A stretch of DNA of 64,000 nt from Bacillus methanolicus PB1 (GCF_000262755.1 NZ_AFEU01000001.1:62001-126000), one strand, 5' to 3'. Shown: positions 36,839-45,759, counted from the stretch's first letter. Notes: a model not told the origin generated them from the sequence alone. Numbers and translations are program-made.

Positions 36839-37831
36839 ATGACTGAATCATTTAAAGCATTGATGGTAAATAAGACTGAAGATGATTTTTCGGTTAACAT
36901 TAAAACGATTTCTTTAAATGACTTGCCGGATGCCGATGTTTTAATCAAAGTTGCATATTCAGGCATCAATTACAAAGATGGTTTAGCAAGTATTCCTAAT
37001 GGAAAAATTGTAAAATCTTATCCTTTTGTCCCCGGTATTGATCTGGCGGGAGTAGTCGTGTCTTCTCAAGATCCACGCTTCCGCGAGGGCGATGAAGTTA
37101 TTGCAACGAGTTATGAAATCGGTGTTTCCCATTACGGCAGCTATAGTGAATATGCCCGCATTCCCGGAGATTGGATTGTACCTTTGCCGAAAGGCTTGAC
37201 ATTGAAAGAAGCAATGGTATTGGGAACGGCCGGATTTACAGCAGCCCTCTCCATTCATAGGTTAGAAGAAAATGGATTATCCCCTGATAAAGGCAAGGTT
37301 CTTGTCACAGGAGCTACCGGTGGAGTCGGAAGTTTAGCTGTTTCGATGCTTGCAAAACGAGGCTACAATGTCGCTGCAAGCACCGGAAAAGCTTCAGAGC
37401 ATGATTTTTTACATAAGCTTGGTGCTAAAGAGATCCTTTCTCGGGAAGATGTGTATAGCGGAAAAATGAAACCGTTGGATAAGCAGCTGTGGGCTGCTGC
37501 CATTGATCCGGTAGGAGGAGAACAGCTTGCTTCTATATTAAGTAAAATACAATACGGCGGATCTGTCGCCGTAAGTGGATTAACAGGCGGATCAAACGTA
37601 CCGGCGACTGTGTTTCCATTTATTCTTCGCGGCGTCAGTTTGCTTGGAATCGATTCTGTTTATTGCCCGATGGAAATCCGAAAAGAGCTTTGGAGTCGGA
37701 TGGCAACCGACTTAAAACCGGCTCCTCTTTCAGATCATATTCAAAAAGAAATTTCACTTGAACAATTGCCTGAAACACTTCCTACGATCTTAAAGGGACA
37801 AGCACGAGGAAGAATCATTGTAAAATTATAA
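36839..37831 (+). CDS. yhfP: YhfP-type quinone oxidoreductase / acrylyl-CoA reductase-like MDR
   Basis: The 330-residue medium-chain reductase without zinc ligands has KVAYSGINYKDGLAS, PGIDLAGVVVSS, VLGTAGFTAALSI and the NADPH-binding VLVTGATGGVGSLAVSML. It fits the YhdH/YhfP (AcuI) group that reduces 2-enoyl-CoA or quinones with NADPH. AAAGGAG precedes the ATG. It is monocistronic with a strong terminator. Confidence 0.88.
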   Translation: MTESFKALMVNKTEDDFSVNIKTISLNDLPDADVLIKVAYSGINYKDGLASIPNGKIVKSYPFVPGIDLAGVVVSSQDPRFREGDEVIATSYEIGVSHYGSYSEYARIPGDWIVPLPKGLTLKEAMVLGTAGFTAALSIHRLEENGLSPDKGKVLVTGATGGVGSLAVSMLAKRGYNVAASTGKASEHDFLHKLGAKEILSREDVYSGKMKPLDKQLWAAAIDPVGGEQLASILSKIQYGGSVAVSGLTGGSNVPATVFPFILRGVSLLGIDSVYCPMEIRKELWSRMATDLKPAPLSDHIQKEISLEQLPETLPTILKGQARGRIIVKL

Positions 37832-37843
37832 ATCATAATGAGT

Positions 37844-37873
37844 AAAAGGGCTGCTGTCATCCAGCAGCCTTTT
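37844..37873 (+). terminator. terminator of yhfP
   Basis: AAAAGGGCTGCTG pairs with CAGCAGCCTTTT around TCAT(C), followed by a further ACTTTTT. Confidence 0.85.
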
Positions 37874-38170
37874 ACTTTTTGAGACTCTAACCCATCCCGG
37901 AAAATTCCTGCCATTTCATATGTATTCCTCTCATATGTTTAAGTTAAGATAAAGAACTTCACCATTATTTAGTCAACCTAAATATCTTTTGATCCCTTCT
38001 CCTTTTGGAGGGGGATTTTTTATTGGCCGTGTAGCTGTAGCAAAAGTAAGACTAATTCAAAAAACAGAATCAAATATTAGCCTTTTTTTGTCATTGTCTG
38101 GGGATTGTCCAAACATATCCATATTAGCAGCAATAGGATATATTACATTAAAAGAAAGGGGTAATCCAAA
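37874..38170. other. intergenic region upstream of the 38171 gene
   Basis: No supported gene. A hairpin-like ATCCCTTCTCC/GGAGGGGGAT with a T-run lies near 37989-38018 and could act as a terminator or attenuator. An open frame that runs through it (37989-38234) has no ribosome site and overlaps the next gene. Confidence 0.35.
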
Positions 38171-38734
38171 TTGTCTAAAAATCACAAATGGAAAGATGAT
38201 CACAAAGACGATTACGAGAAAGAGGATTACATGAAGGACGATTGCAAGAAGGACAAGGACAAGCACAAGAAGGATGATCACAAGAAAGATTGCTGTGAAA
38301 GCTGGAAGGATGTAAAAACCCAAACTCAAAATCCTTCACAAATTCTGTATAACGATATTGAAAACAGTTCAATTGCAGACGATAGTAGTAATGCTGCAAC
38401 GAACAATGATCACAGCGCAGTTGCACAAGAATATAGCAATGCAACTGAAAATAGCACTGAAGTTGACAATGCAATTAGCAAAGGTGCTATTGCTCAAGAT
38501 AATGAGAACAGTGCAATTGCTCAATATGACAGCGCTGCAACTGAAGGCAGCACTAACACTGACACTTCCAACGCAAATGCTGATGATGGCAGCAATATTG
38601 CCCAGGATAATGATGACAGTGCCACTGCTCAAGATCGCAGCAAGGCAAGTGAAGAATCTGCTTTTGCAAAAGATAAAAGTAATGCTGCTGAAGGAAATTT
38701 TGTTAATGACCAGGAAGTCGGTCTAGAGGATTAA
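38171..38734 (+). CDS. low-complexity repeat protein, probable spore/surface protein
   Basis: The 187-residue protein starts with a Lys/Asp/His-rich block (about 1-45, including a CC pair and DDHKDDYEK). A Ser/Asn/Ala/Asp-rich half follows, with irregular repeats of the type AIAQDN, AVAQEYSNA, SAIAQYDSAA, NIAQDNDDSA, TAQDRSKA. The TTG start is supported by AAAGGGG nine bases upstream. The composition recalls coat or crust proteins, but I know no exact relative. It shares the AIAQD-type motif with the 38810 protein just downstream; a hairpin lies between them. Confidence 0.7.
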   Translation: MSKNHKWKDDHKDDYEKEDYMKDDCKKDKDKHKKDDHKKDCCESWKDVKTQTQNPSQILYNDIENSSIADDSSNAATNNDHSAVAQEYSNATENSTEVDNAISKGAIAQDNENSAIAQYDSAATEGSTNTDTSNANADDGSNIAQDNDDSATAQDRSKASEESAFAKDKSNAAEGNFVNDQEVGLED

Positions 38735-38736
38735 CG

Positions 38737-38784
38737 GATGCACTGCCCATCCTTGCCGCCATGTTTGGTGGGGATGGTGCATAC
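38737..38784 (+). terminator. hairpin between the two repeat-protein genes
   Basis: TGCAC..CCATCC pairs with GGATGG.GTGCA with small bulges. No T-run follows, so it is more likely a processing or partial-termination hairpin. Confidence 0.4.
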
Positions 38785-38809
38785 ATAAAGGGGAAAGAGG
38801 TGAATCGAG

Positions 38810-39280
38810 TTGGGTAAAGACTATGAAATTGAATATAAAAAGATTACAAAGGAATTGAGGCACGGTCGTCCTCACAGACGTCATGTACGCAGGCGGGAGT
38901 CCGATAGCAGCACAAATATTCTCAAAAGGCTTCCGGGGTCGCCACTTCAGAAGTTTTCTGAGCCGGCAGATGAGTCGTCAAATAGAGCTCCGTCGTGGCA
39001 TCAATCATTAAGCAAAAAAATCTGCGAAGAAATTACCGAAAGGTTAGCCGAGTTCCCTATTCAAATTAACCTTTATCTTACAATCACTCAAAATCAAAAC
39101 CCAGAGCAAACTACCATTAATGATGTACAGCGATCGGCGGTTGCTCTAAAAGACAGCAATGCAGTAGAAAATGCTATTAGTAGTGCTATCGCCCAGGATA
39201 AAAGTCAATCAAGTAAGAAGGATAAAGCTTTAGACGATACTACTTCTAGTAGTGATGTTGACCAGGAAACAAAACGTTAA
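38810..39280 (+). CDS. hypothetical protein with AIAQD-type tail
   Basis: The 156-residue protein has a basic, Arg/His-rich N-terminus (GRPHRRHVRRRESDSS), a middle block (CEEITERLAEFPIQINLYLT) and a tail INDVQRSAVALKDSNAVENA followed by SSAIAQDKSQSSK. This tail mirrors YNDIENSSIADDSSNAATN and AIAQDN in the 38171 protein. TTG start after AAAGAGGTGA. The pair is probably one transcription unit and the two proteins may work together. Confidence 0.68.
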   Translation: MGKDYEIEYKKITKELRHGRPHRRHVRRRESDSSTNILKRLPGSPLQKFSEPADESSNRAPSWHQSLSKKICEEITERLAEFPIQINLYLTITQNQNPEQTTINDVQRSAVALKDSNAVENAISSAIAQDKSQSSKKDKALDDTTSSSDVDQETKR

Positions 39281-39342
39281 CGAATACGTGCATAAAGAAA
39301 AGCCTGAAGCCTGTTCCCTGTTAGGCTAACGCTGCCATACCG

Positions 39343-39446
39343 AAATTTTTGAATCTAAAAAACTTCAAAAGGCCGCATTTCGTTTAACCGCTGCAAAAGC
39401 ATGAAAATTTTTGAATCTAAAAAACTTCAAAAGGCTGCTTTTCGTT
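39343..39446. repeat. 42-bp direct duplication
   Basis: AAATTTTTGAATCTAAAAAA with following CTTCAAAAGGC is present at 39343-39384 and again at 39405-39446, 62 bp apart, with two differences. The second copy carries the terminator below. Confidence 0.75.
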
Positions 39447-39457
39447 AGCAGCCTTTT
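39429..39457. terminator. bidirectional terminator
   Basis: AAAAGGCTGC (39429-39438) pairs with GCAGCCTTTT (39448-39457). It separates the convergent 38810 and 39445 genes and overlaps the end of the latter. Confidence 0.75.
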
Positions 39458-39846
39458 GCGTCAAATTTCCCAATTCTGTTATTGTTGATTGGGTTATCAT
39501 GATTTTTTTTTGCATTCTCCTTGGAAGCTTTTTTATGTGAATCCAATTTCACAGATAAATCATTAAACCACTGTTCATCTTTTGTTAATAACGCCAGGTC
39601 AATTAATTGTAAAATTTGTTCCTCATTAATTTCCGTTGAAACAGGTAACTTTTCAATCCAATTGATTAACACACCGACCTGTTTTCCGATCGTTTTTTTA
39701 TTATCAGATTCAACAACATGTACTTTTACTATCCCTTGTAAAAAATCTATGCTTTCAATATAACCGCGAATCAGTTCACCGTTTCTCGTTTTCCCTTTGA
39801 CCCAATCTCCGCTTTCAAATTGATTGTTGTCGGGCACAATTAACAT
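39445..39846 (-). CDS. IDEAL-domain protein
   Basis: The 133-residue protein has an N-terminal beta-rich part (FESGDWVKGKTRNGELIRGY, with SH3-like character) and at about residues 76-97 the block QLIDLALLTKDEQWFNDLS, which fits the short IDEAL domain (PF08858) of Bacillus regulators such as ComK-network or competence-related small proteins. The tail is Lys/Asn-rich. The start follows AGGGACGGTGA. Function unknown. Confidence 0.68.
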   Translation of the reverse strand: MLIVPDNNQFESGDWVKGKTRNGELIRGYIESIDFLQGIVKVHVVESDNKKTIGKQVGVLINWIEKLPVSTEINEEQILQLIDLALLTKDEQWFNDLSVKLDSHKKASKENAKKNHDNPINNNRIGKFDAKGC

Positions 39847-40106
39847 TACTTTTCACCGTCCCTTACTATATATTATTAATGTCTTCGCAAAAAGTTCTTA
39901 GTACCGTACATCGAACCAAAATAGCAAACTATGAAAATGAAAGAAAAAATCTGTGTTTCTTCAGAAAGTAATTGTAATTTTATTGTTTACAGTTAATATT
40001 GTCAACAAAAGTTACTCATAAAAGGAACCATTTTTGATTGAAAAAATTATCCAATATCGATCAAGAACTAATAACGGACAAATCATGTTATATTTAAATT
40101 ATAACG
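39847..40106. other. spacer with no supported gene
   Basis: AT-rich. One TTG-initiated frame at 40037 has a ribosome-site-like AAAGGA but runs through the terminator at 40107, so I do not call it. Confidence 0.35.
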
Positions 40107-40140
40107 AAAAAAGCAGATCTGTGCATAGAATCTGCTTTTG
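40107..40140. terminator. terminator of the ger operon
   Basis: AAAAAAGCAGAT pairs with ATCTGCTTTT. It follows the ger operon stop at 40161, with T-runs on both sides. Confidence 0.8.
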
Positions 40141-40160
40141 TTTTAAAAAAATTCACATAA

Positions 40161-41246
40161 TTATTTTTCCTTTTCTAGCAAAGGCTGAATAGAAAGTTTA
40201 TAATCAACATTAATTTCCAATTGTTCCCAATGGTTTAACCATTGCTTTTCACTAAGCGGTTTCGCAAACGGAGTCAGTGAGCGTTTTCCGATTTGAAACG
40301 GGTCCACTCTCCACTTTTGCAGGTTCTTCATAAATTCAGTAGTTTGTTTTTCCAGATACGACTCAATTTCGTTATTAAGATCTGCAAATTCATCTTCATC
40401 GTATATATTTTTATCTCCCTGGTACTCCTTAATTCCGCTACTCAGCTCAACTTTGATTGTTAATGAAGAAAATTTTCGTTTCCAATGCATATGAACACTT
40501 GAGCGAACTTCTCCTAAGACAACAGATAATGTTTTTATTGGAAGAATTTTCAGGTAGTGGTCATTGTTAATTAGTTGGAAAATATGCTCATCTATGTTTC
40601 TAACAGTTGCAATTAATTTGTCATCGCTAAAAAGCGCCGTTCCTGCGTATGTGAAATTTTCTTTGTCAGCCTTGAAGACCGGCAGAATCGGATCGGAATA
40701 TGGAGAGTATAAATTTTTCATAAATTGGTGGATGTTAATGATCGTCATTTCACCTTGTCTTTTCTTCTCATAGTGTTTAAACATAAGATAAAGAAAATAA
40801 TCAAGGTTTTCTTGCTCGTGCACTTGATGTTTTATATAGTCTTCAAAATCTCCTTTCACGATGGCGATATAAAGGCGCGAAGAAATATCAGGCTCTATCA
40901 TTAACATATTAATCAGCGGCATGATCCCTTTTTTCGCATAGTTTTCATCGATGAACAACAGTCGAATTTGCCCGGCTTTTAATTCACGAAAATATTTATA
41001 ATTAAAGTCCTGCGCCCCTTTTCTCACAAGGTCGGCTTTAAGTGTAATTGGACGTTTGTTTTCTTTCAAGAGCGGCGGCATTAACGTGGTCATATTCAAC
41101 TCTCCATCTTCCCCCTCTTTCGTGTACCAAAACGTGATAGGAGCTATTTCTTCGATTATATTGTTTTCTAAAAAAGGGGAACATCCTGCCGCCAACATCA
41201 TACTAATAAATAAAGCCATAAACAGAATCCGTTTTATTTGTCCCAT
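40161..41246 (-). CDS. Ger(x)C family spore germination lipoprotein (GerAC type)
   Basis: The 361-residue protein has a lipoprotein signal (MALFISMMLAAGC, lipobox LAAGC at about 18-22) and the Ger(x)C ending region (FMKNLQKWRVDPFQIGKRS, KPLSEKQWLNHWEQLEINV). It is the C subunit of a nutrient germinant receptor in the spore inner membrane. The N-terminal domain is divergent. It follows the B gene by 2 bp. Order A-B-C matches the gerA-type and yndDEF-type operons. Confidence 0.88.
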   Translation of the reverse strand: MGQIKRILFMALFISMMLAAGCSPFLENNIIEEIAPITFWYTKEGEDGELNMTTLMPPLLKENKRPITLKADLVRKGAQDFNYKYFRELKAGQIRLLFIDENYAKKGIMPLINMLMIEPDISSRLYIAIVKGDFEDYIKHQVHEQENLDYFLYLMFKHYEKKRQGEMTIINIHQFMKNLYSPYSDPILPVFKADKENFTYAGTALFSDDKLIATVRNIDEHIFQLINNDHYLKILPIKTLSVVLGEVRSSVHMHWKRKFSSLTIKVELSSGIKEYQGDKNIYDEDEFADLNNEIESYLEKQTTEFMKNLQKWRVDPFQIGKRSLTPFAKPLSEKQWLNHWEQLEINVDYKLSIQPLLEKEK

Positions 41247-41248
41247 AT

Positions 41249-42364
41249 TCAGACACGCCCCTTTATTTTACCGGCAATTAAAAGGAATGCCGGAACTAAC
41301 AAATACGTTAATGACCCTGACCATATTTGAAGGTCAAGCAAGATGCTCCGCTTTTCTTCTATTTTCCAAAACCATTCATTTGCAAGGACGATACATACAA
41401 AAACCGTCATAAAGCTCGCCAAAAAACCGATTCGAGTTGTTTGTTCTTGTAATCTCCGAAAAATAATTCGAGCGGCTCCATAAAAGAATAAGATAAGAAT
41501 CGAAATCACGATGACAAAATGAAACATATATATAGAAAGCAAAATGATATCGATTCGTTCAATGAAGGGTGATTGCAAATATCGAATCATGTTGATCACA
41601 GGAAAATTACTTTTGCTCAAGTAATTTGAACCAAAAAAGAGCAACGATGCAATAAACACAATCAAGTATTCCAGAACAGAAATCGCATTCCCTATCGTCA
41701 AATATTTCAGTACCTTTGGCTGCGGTCTTAACCAAGGAGCCACACATATCAAATACTCCGGTCCTGACAAAGATGATAAAAGCAGCAGCAGCCCTTTCCA
41801 GGAATCCATCGGCCACTCAGCCGGAATTAAAGGATATAAATCATAAAGAGAAGCGTTAGGCGGAAAGAAAAAAGGAATATATAAAAAAATGGTCCAAATC
41901 GTACAAAAAAATGCGATCACGAACAAGCGTATCATATTCCCTATTCCTTGTACGGCTACATACAAGCTAACGAAAAATAGAAAAACTATCATCCAAGTTG
42001 GATTCATCGAAGGGAATATAAATTGATGAACCATTTCCGCATATCCAAGTGTAATGACGGTTATTTTGATCAAAATGAAAAATAGTCCGACAATAGCCAA
42101 AAAACGAACCATTCGCTCACCAAAAAGTTGTACAAATCCTTGATAACCTTTTGCGGAAAAATCTGAAGCCAACCATTTGGATAGCATGATGAGAATGATT
42201 TGAGATAAATACCCGACGGCAATTATGCCCCAAATCATATATGGATGAACCAAAAACAAAGGCATGAGTAAGAAAAAATAAAGCATTTGCATTCGGTTTA
42301 CCATGAACATAACATAAATGCCGTCAAAGGTTGAAGCACGATCAAATAACAAAAATGCTTTCAC
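41249..42364 (-). CDS. GerAB/ArcD-like spore germination permease (B subunit)
   Basis: The 371-residue protein has about ten hydrophobic segments and the features of the spore-permease branch of the APC superfamily (MQMLYFFLLMPLFLVHPYM at the N-terminal end, GPEYLICVAPWLRPQPKVLK in the middle). It is the likely germinant-binding permease. The GTG at 42364 follows AAAGGAGATGATGGA; it starts 4 bp after the A gene. Confidence 0.85.
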   Translation of the reverse strand: MKAFLLFDRASTFDGIYVMFMVNRMQMLYFFLLMPLFLVHPYMIWGIIAVGYLSQIILIMLSKWLASDFSAKGYQGFVQLFGERMVRFLAIVGLFFILIKITVITLGYAEMVHQFIFPSMNPTWMIVFLFFVSLYVAVQGIGNMIRLFVIAFFCTIWTIFLYIPFFFPPNASLYDLYPLIPAEWPMDSWKGLLLLLSSLSGPEYLICVAPWLRPQPKVLKYLTIGNAISVLEYLIVFIASLLFFGSNYLSKSNFPVINMIRYLQSPFIERIDIILLSIYMFHFVIVISILILFFYGAARIIFRRLQEQTTRIGFLASFMTVFVCIVLANEWFWKIEEKRSILLDLQIWSGSLTYLLVPAFLLIAGKIKGRV

Positions 42365-42368
42365 TCCA

Positions 42369-43856
42369 TCATCTCCTTTGGCCGTAACGCCATTTCTGCA
42401 GGGGATGTAAATGGTCAGGCCGGGTTTTCATCCAAGTTAATGGACCGCGAATAAAAAGATCAATCCAATCCTTCCAGTAAAATGGAGCTATCGGTGCAAA
42501 ATAAGGTTGTTTCAATGAAGTAAGACCATTCAGATGGGCAAAAATGACAATCATCCCAAGCGCGATTCCGGGAATCCCCAACAAAGATGAAAGCAGAAGA
42601 AAAGCAAATTGAATTAACGTGTTTGCTTTCGTCATTAAATAGTTAGGTACCAAAAACGAAACAATGGCCGAAATACCCATTAGAACAATTAACAGTTTGC
42701 TTGCAAAACCGGCTTCTACCGCAGCTTGTCCAATAACAATGCCGCCGATCATTCCCAATGTTTGACTTGATTTTGTCGGCATCCTTAGACTTGCTTCTTT
42801 AATAATTTCGATCGTTAATAACATAAAAAACGCTTCCCAAAATGGACTAAAAGGCAATTTGCTTCTCGATTCAACTAAAACAGAAAGAACTTGCAGCGGC
42901 ATTACCTGATAATGATGAGTCGTTGCAGCTACATAGACCGGGATCAACACCACAGAAAGAAAAAAGCTGACATACCGAATTAAACGCAAAAAACTTGCAA
43001 CAAGCCATCGATTGATATAATCCTCGGGAGATTGAAACAGATGAAACAAAGTGATTGGAGCAACTAATGCAAACGGTGTATTGCCTACCAAAATTGTAAT
43101 TTTACCGAGACTTAATGAGAAAGCACATACATCCGGGCGATCGGTTTGTTGAAACTGAGGAAACACGCTATAATGATGATCTTCCATAAAAGCGGCAAGT
43201 TGAGACGAATCAAAAAAAACATCATAATTAATTTCGGAGATTTTCTTTTTTGCAATAGATATATATTCAGGATTGGTCAATCCTTCGATGTACATAAGTA
43301 CAACAGTTGTTTCGCTTAAAGAACCGACAGTAAATTTCTCCGCTTTCAGTTCAGTTATAGGAAGGCGCCTGCGAATTAATGTGATATTCTGCTCTAATTG
43401 TTCACTGAAGCTGTCTTTTGCTCCGTATAAAATGGTTTCCTGTTCAGATGTTTCGATGGCACGACTTAATGGATTTCCGAGAAAAACGGCCCACCATTGA
43501 TTGTGTATAGGGTCTTTTATAAGAACGGAACCAAACATAAGTTGTCTTTGCGCCTCCTCTAATGTGGAAATTTTCATTATTTTGGAGGCAGCAATACATT
43601 CAATTACCGTGTCATTATACCCCTGCATTAACGGCTCGATTATTGTTTCATTTAAACGCTCTTGGTCAATTAGCGTTTTTATGTATACAAGAGTTACTTT
43701 CTGACCTTTTGCGGATTGGCGTTCAATAATTTCTGCATCATTCATGTTGTCTAGCATATTTTTTATGGCTTCTGTCGTTACAGCAATATTTTGCATCTTT
43801 TGATGATGATTATTATTCTTTTGACCGATTCCAGTTTTACGTTTTTTCCAAAACAT
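42369..43856 (-). CDS. GerA-type spore germination receptor A subunit
   Basis: The 495-residue protein has a soluble N-terminal part (about 1-245: NMNDAEIIERQSAKGQKVTLVY, VYIKTLIDQERLNE, GSVLIKDP) and a C-terminal membrane part with about five helices (RLPFSPFWEAFFMLLTIEII-like block, PTKSSQTLGMIGGIVIGQAA, APIAPFYWKDWIDLFIRG). These are the signatures of the GerA family. First gene of the operon, preceded by a SigG-like promoter. Confidence 0.9.
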   Translation of the reverse strand: MFWKKRKTGIGQKNNNHHQKMQNIAVTTEAIKNMLDNMNDAEIIERQSAKGQKVTLVYIKTLIDQERLNETIIEPLMQGYNDTVIECIAASKIMKISTLEEAQRQLMFGSVLIKDPIHNQWWAVFLGNPLSRAIETSEQETILYGAKDSFSEQLEQNITLIRRRLPITELKAEKFTVGSLSETTVVLMYIEGLTNPEYISIAKKKISEINYDVFFDSSQLAAFMEDHHYSVFPQFQQTDRPDVCAFSLSLGKITILVGNTPFALVAPITLFHLFQSPEDYINRWLVASFLRLIRYVSFFLSVVLIPVYVAATTHHYQVMPLQVLSVLVESRSKLPFSPFWEAFFMLLTIEIIKEASLRMPTKSSQTLGMIGGIVIGQAAVEAGFASKLLIVLMGISAIVSFLVPNYLMTKANTLIQFAFLLLSSLLGIPGIALGMIVIFAHLNGLTSLKQPYFAPIAPFYWKDWIDLFIRGPLTWMKTRPDHLHPLQKWRYGQRR

Positions 43857-43903
43857 AAATATACTTCACCTAAATTCGTTTAGTTGATACAATTTTCAAC
43901 TTT

Positions 43904-43933
43904 TATTATGCTCAGCTGAACTTTATTTACTCA
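43904..43933 (-). promoter_or_regulatory. SigG-like promoter of the ger operon
   Basis: On the minus strand TGAGTA, 17 bases, CATAATA (consensus TGAATA-N17/18-CATNNTA), 48 bp upstream of the ATG. Germination receptors are forespore SigG genes in Bacillus, which fits. Confidence 0.6.
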
Positions 43934-43998
43934 GTATCAGATTTGTTTCTCGATCCACTTTCTTTTAGTTTACATAATATTATTATTTTGAATAAATA

Positions 43999-44029
43999 AA
44001 GGATCCCCGATTAAAAAACGAGGATCCTT
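43999..44029 (-). terminator. terminator of zwf
   Basis: AAGGATCCCCG and CGAGGATCCTT form a stem with one mismatch, 14 bp beyond the zwf stop; on the minus strand TATTTATTC follows. Confidence 0.65.
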
Positions 44030-44042
44030 ATTTATGATTTTT

Positions 44043-45497
44043 CTACCACCAATTAAATCCGTCCTCTTCCAATAATTTATGCGAAGCCTCCGGTCCCATC
44101 GAACCTGATGAATAATGATGGAGAGGAACGGTATTTTCTTCAAATGCTTCTAAAATAGGCTGAACCCACTTCCAAGATAATTCAACTTCTTTCCAGTGGG
44201 CAAAGTATGTTGAGTCGCCGCGCAAAGCATCGTATAGTAAAATCTCATAGGCTTCGGGGGCATCTTTCCGGCTAGCCGAAAAGTCGACTTGAACAGGTTC
44301 AATTTTTCCATCTAATGGATTCTTGCTATTTAATTGGAAAGAAACTCTTTCGTTAGGATTGATTTCGATGATTAAAAGATTTGGAACCGTTTTCATGTTT
44401 TCATTAATATATAATTCCTTCATCGGATTCTTGAATTCAATCACAATTTTTGTACACTTTTCCCTCATTCTTTTTCCCGTACGGATATAGAATGGCACAC
44501 CGCTCCAAAAGGGAACATCAATCCATAATCGGGAAGCCACGAAAGTATCGGTCGTTGAAAGAGCTTCAACTCCTGGTTCTTCTCTGTATCCAACAACTGG
44601 TTCACCATTGACCTCCCCCGGGCCATATTGACCGCGAACAATATGCTTTGCTACATCTTCTTTCAATAATGGCCGAAGATATTCCATGACTCTTATCTTC
44701 TCATTTCTAATGTCTTTAGAACTGATTTGTTCAGGCATTTTCATGGCTGTCATCATCAACAATTGCAGCATATGATTTTGAAACATATCGCGAATTGCAC
44801 CTGCTTGGTCATAATAACCCGCTCTCTCTTCAACCCCGACCGTCTCACTGGCCGTAATTTGTATATTGGCAATGTATTTGTTGTTCCATATTGCTTGAAG
44901 CACAGGATTGGCAAACTCCAGGGCTTCCAAGTTTTGCACCATCGGTTTACCGAGATAATGGTCAATCCGATAAATTTCATCTTCTTCAAAAACTTTTCTA
45001 AGTGTTTCGTTTAATTCTTGCGCAGATTTCAAATCATTCCCGAACGGTTTTTCGATCACAAGACGTTTCCACCCTTTTGTGGCGCCCAATCCGCTTTTTT
45101 TGATGTTCGAGGCAATCACACCAATAAATTCTGGAGCAACAGAAAGGTAAAACATTCGATTTTCCGGAATATTCAATTCTTCTTCGCGTTGTTTAACAAG
45201 TTCCAACAAATTTTTAAACCCTTCAGCATTATTTACATCTAGTCGGAAGAAACGAAATGCACTCAGAAACTCTTCCATTTTGGATGAATCAATGATGAAA
45301 CGTCTGGAAAATGTCCTTATTGATTGCTCTATGCGCCTCTGAAATTCATCATTCGACCAATCTCTTCGCCCTAAGCCAATGACGGAAAATGATTGAGGCA
45401 TTTTTTGATCCAGAAATAAATTATACAATGCAGGATAGATTTTCCTTTTAGCTAAATCCCCTGTCGCGCCAAACAAGACAAAGGTCATCGAATCCAC
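44043..45497 (-). CDS. zwf: glucose-6-phosphate 1-dehydrogenase
   Basis: The 484-residue protein has VLFGATGDLAKRKIYPALY (NADP site), EKPFGNDLKSAQELN and the active-site RIDHYLGKPMVQN, full length for G6PD. It oxidises glucose-6-phosphate as first step of the oxidative pentose phosphate pathway. The GTG at 45497 follows GGAGGTATGAATA. It is divergent from hxlAB; a -35/-10 pair and operator next to it mirror those of hxlAB (see the findings), so the two units may be controlled together. Confidence 0.95.
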   Translation of the reverse strand: MDSMTFVLFGATGDLAKRKIYPALYNLFLDQKMPQSFSVIGLGRRDWSNDEFQRRIEQSIRTFSRRFIIDSSKMEEFLSAFRFFRLDVNNAEGFKNLLELVKQREEELNIPENRMFYLSVAPEFIGVIASNIKKSGLGATKGWKRLVIEKPFGNDLKSAQELNETLRKVFEEDEIYRIDHYLGKPMVQNLEALEFANPVLQAIWNNKYIANIQITASETVGVEERAGYYDQAGAIRDMFQNHMLQLLMMTAMKMPEQISSKDIRNEKIRVMEYLRPLLKEDVAKHIVRGQYGPGEVNGEPVVGYREEPGVEALSTTDTFVASRLWIDVPFWSGVPFYIRTGKRMREKCTKIVIEFKNPMKELYINENMKTVPNLLIIEINPNERVSFQLNSKNPLDGKIEPVQVDFSASRKDAPEAYEILLYDALRGDSTYFAHWKEVELSWKWVQPILEAFEENTVPLHHYSSGSMGPEASHKLLEEDGFNWW

Positions 45498-45537
45498 TAT
45501 TCATACCTCCAAATAAACATATGTTACGGCAAATATT

Positions 45538-45566
45538 AGTATAATATGTATATTTTTTATTTGTAA
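45538..45566 (-). promoter_or_regulatory. SigA-type promoter of zwf
   Basis: On the minus strand TTACAA, exactly 17 bases, TATACT. The -35 begins inside the TAAGT-N4-ACTTA palindrome at 45564-45577. Confidence 0.6.
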
Positions 45567-45577
45567 GTACGCACTTA
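45564..45577. promoter_or_regulatory. operator-like palindrome beside the zwf promoter
   Basis: TAAGT-ACGC-ACTTA. The AAGTACGCACTT core recurs in inverse orientation at 45720-45733. It may be a site for an HxlR-type activator; the regulator gene is not in the window. Confidence 0.5.
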
Positions 45578-45604
45578 TTAATCTTATAGTTACAAATATA
45601 TATA

Positions 45605-45623
45605 TAGTATAAATAATATACTA
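45605..45623. promoter_or_regulatory. TAGTAT-N7-ATACTA palindrome
   Basis: Inverted repeat in the zwf-hxlA intergenic region; a similar ATAGTATA-N5-TATACTAT lies at 45691-45711. Both have the form of MarR/HxlR-type operators, but AT-rich sequence makes chance matches likely. Confidence 0.4.
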
Positions 45624-45690
45624 ATAAAATCTATGGAAAATGATGGATGATCCAGGTATTGTTTACATTTTCCATTGATATTTGCTCCTA

Positions 45691-45711
45691 ATAGTATACT
45701 TTTTATACTAT
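45691..45711. promoter_or_regulatory. ATAGTATA-N5-TATACTAT palindrome
   Basis: Perfect 8-bp arms around CTTTT, just upstream of the hxlA-side AAGTGCGTACTT site. Second of two related palindromes. Confidence 0.45.
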
Positions 45712-45719
45712 GTGTTAAT

Positions 45720-45733
45720 AAAGTGCGTACTTT
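45720..45733. promoter_or_regulatory. operator-like palindrome beside the hxlA promoter
   Basis: AAAGT-GCGT-ACTTT, the reverse complement of the zwf-side core. With flanking TTAATAA the two form an inverted repeat of about 17 bp, 133 bp apart. Confidence 0.5.
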
Positions 45734-45759
45734 TTAAATAAAATATTAGATAGTATATT
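45731..45759 (+). promoter_or_regulatory. candidate promoter of hxlAB
   Basis: TATATT at 45754-45759 with a weak TTTTTA -35 at 45731-45736, spacer 17. The -35 starts on the last three bases of the palindrome, as on the zwf side. The weak -35 is what one expects of an activator-dependent promoter. Confidence 0.4.

Noticed and set aside
40037-40162. Small TTG-started frame with AAAGGA upstream
   Set aside because: It runs through the ger operon terminator and overlaps the gerC-type stop; no homology seen.
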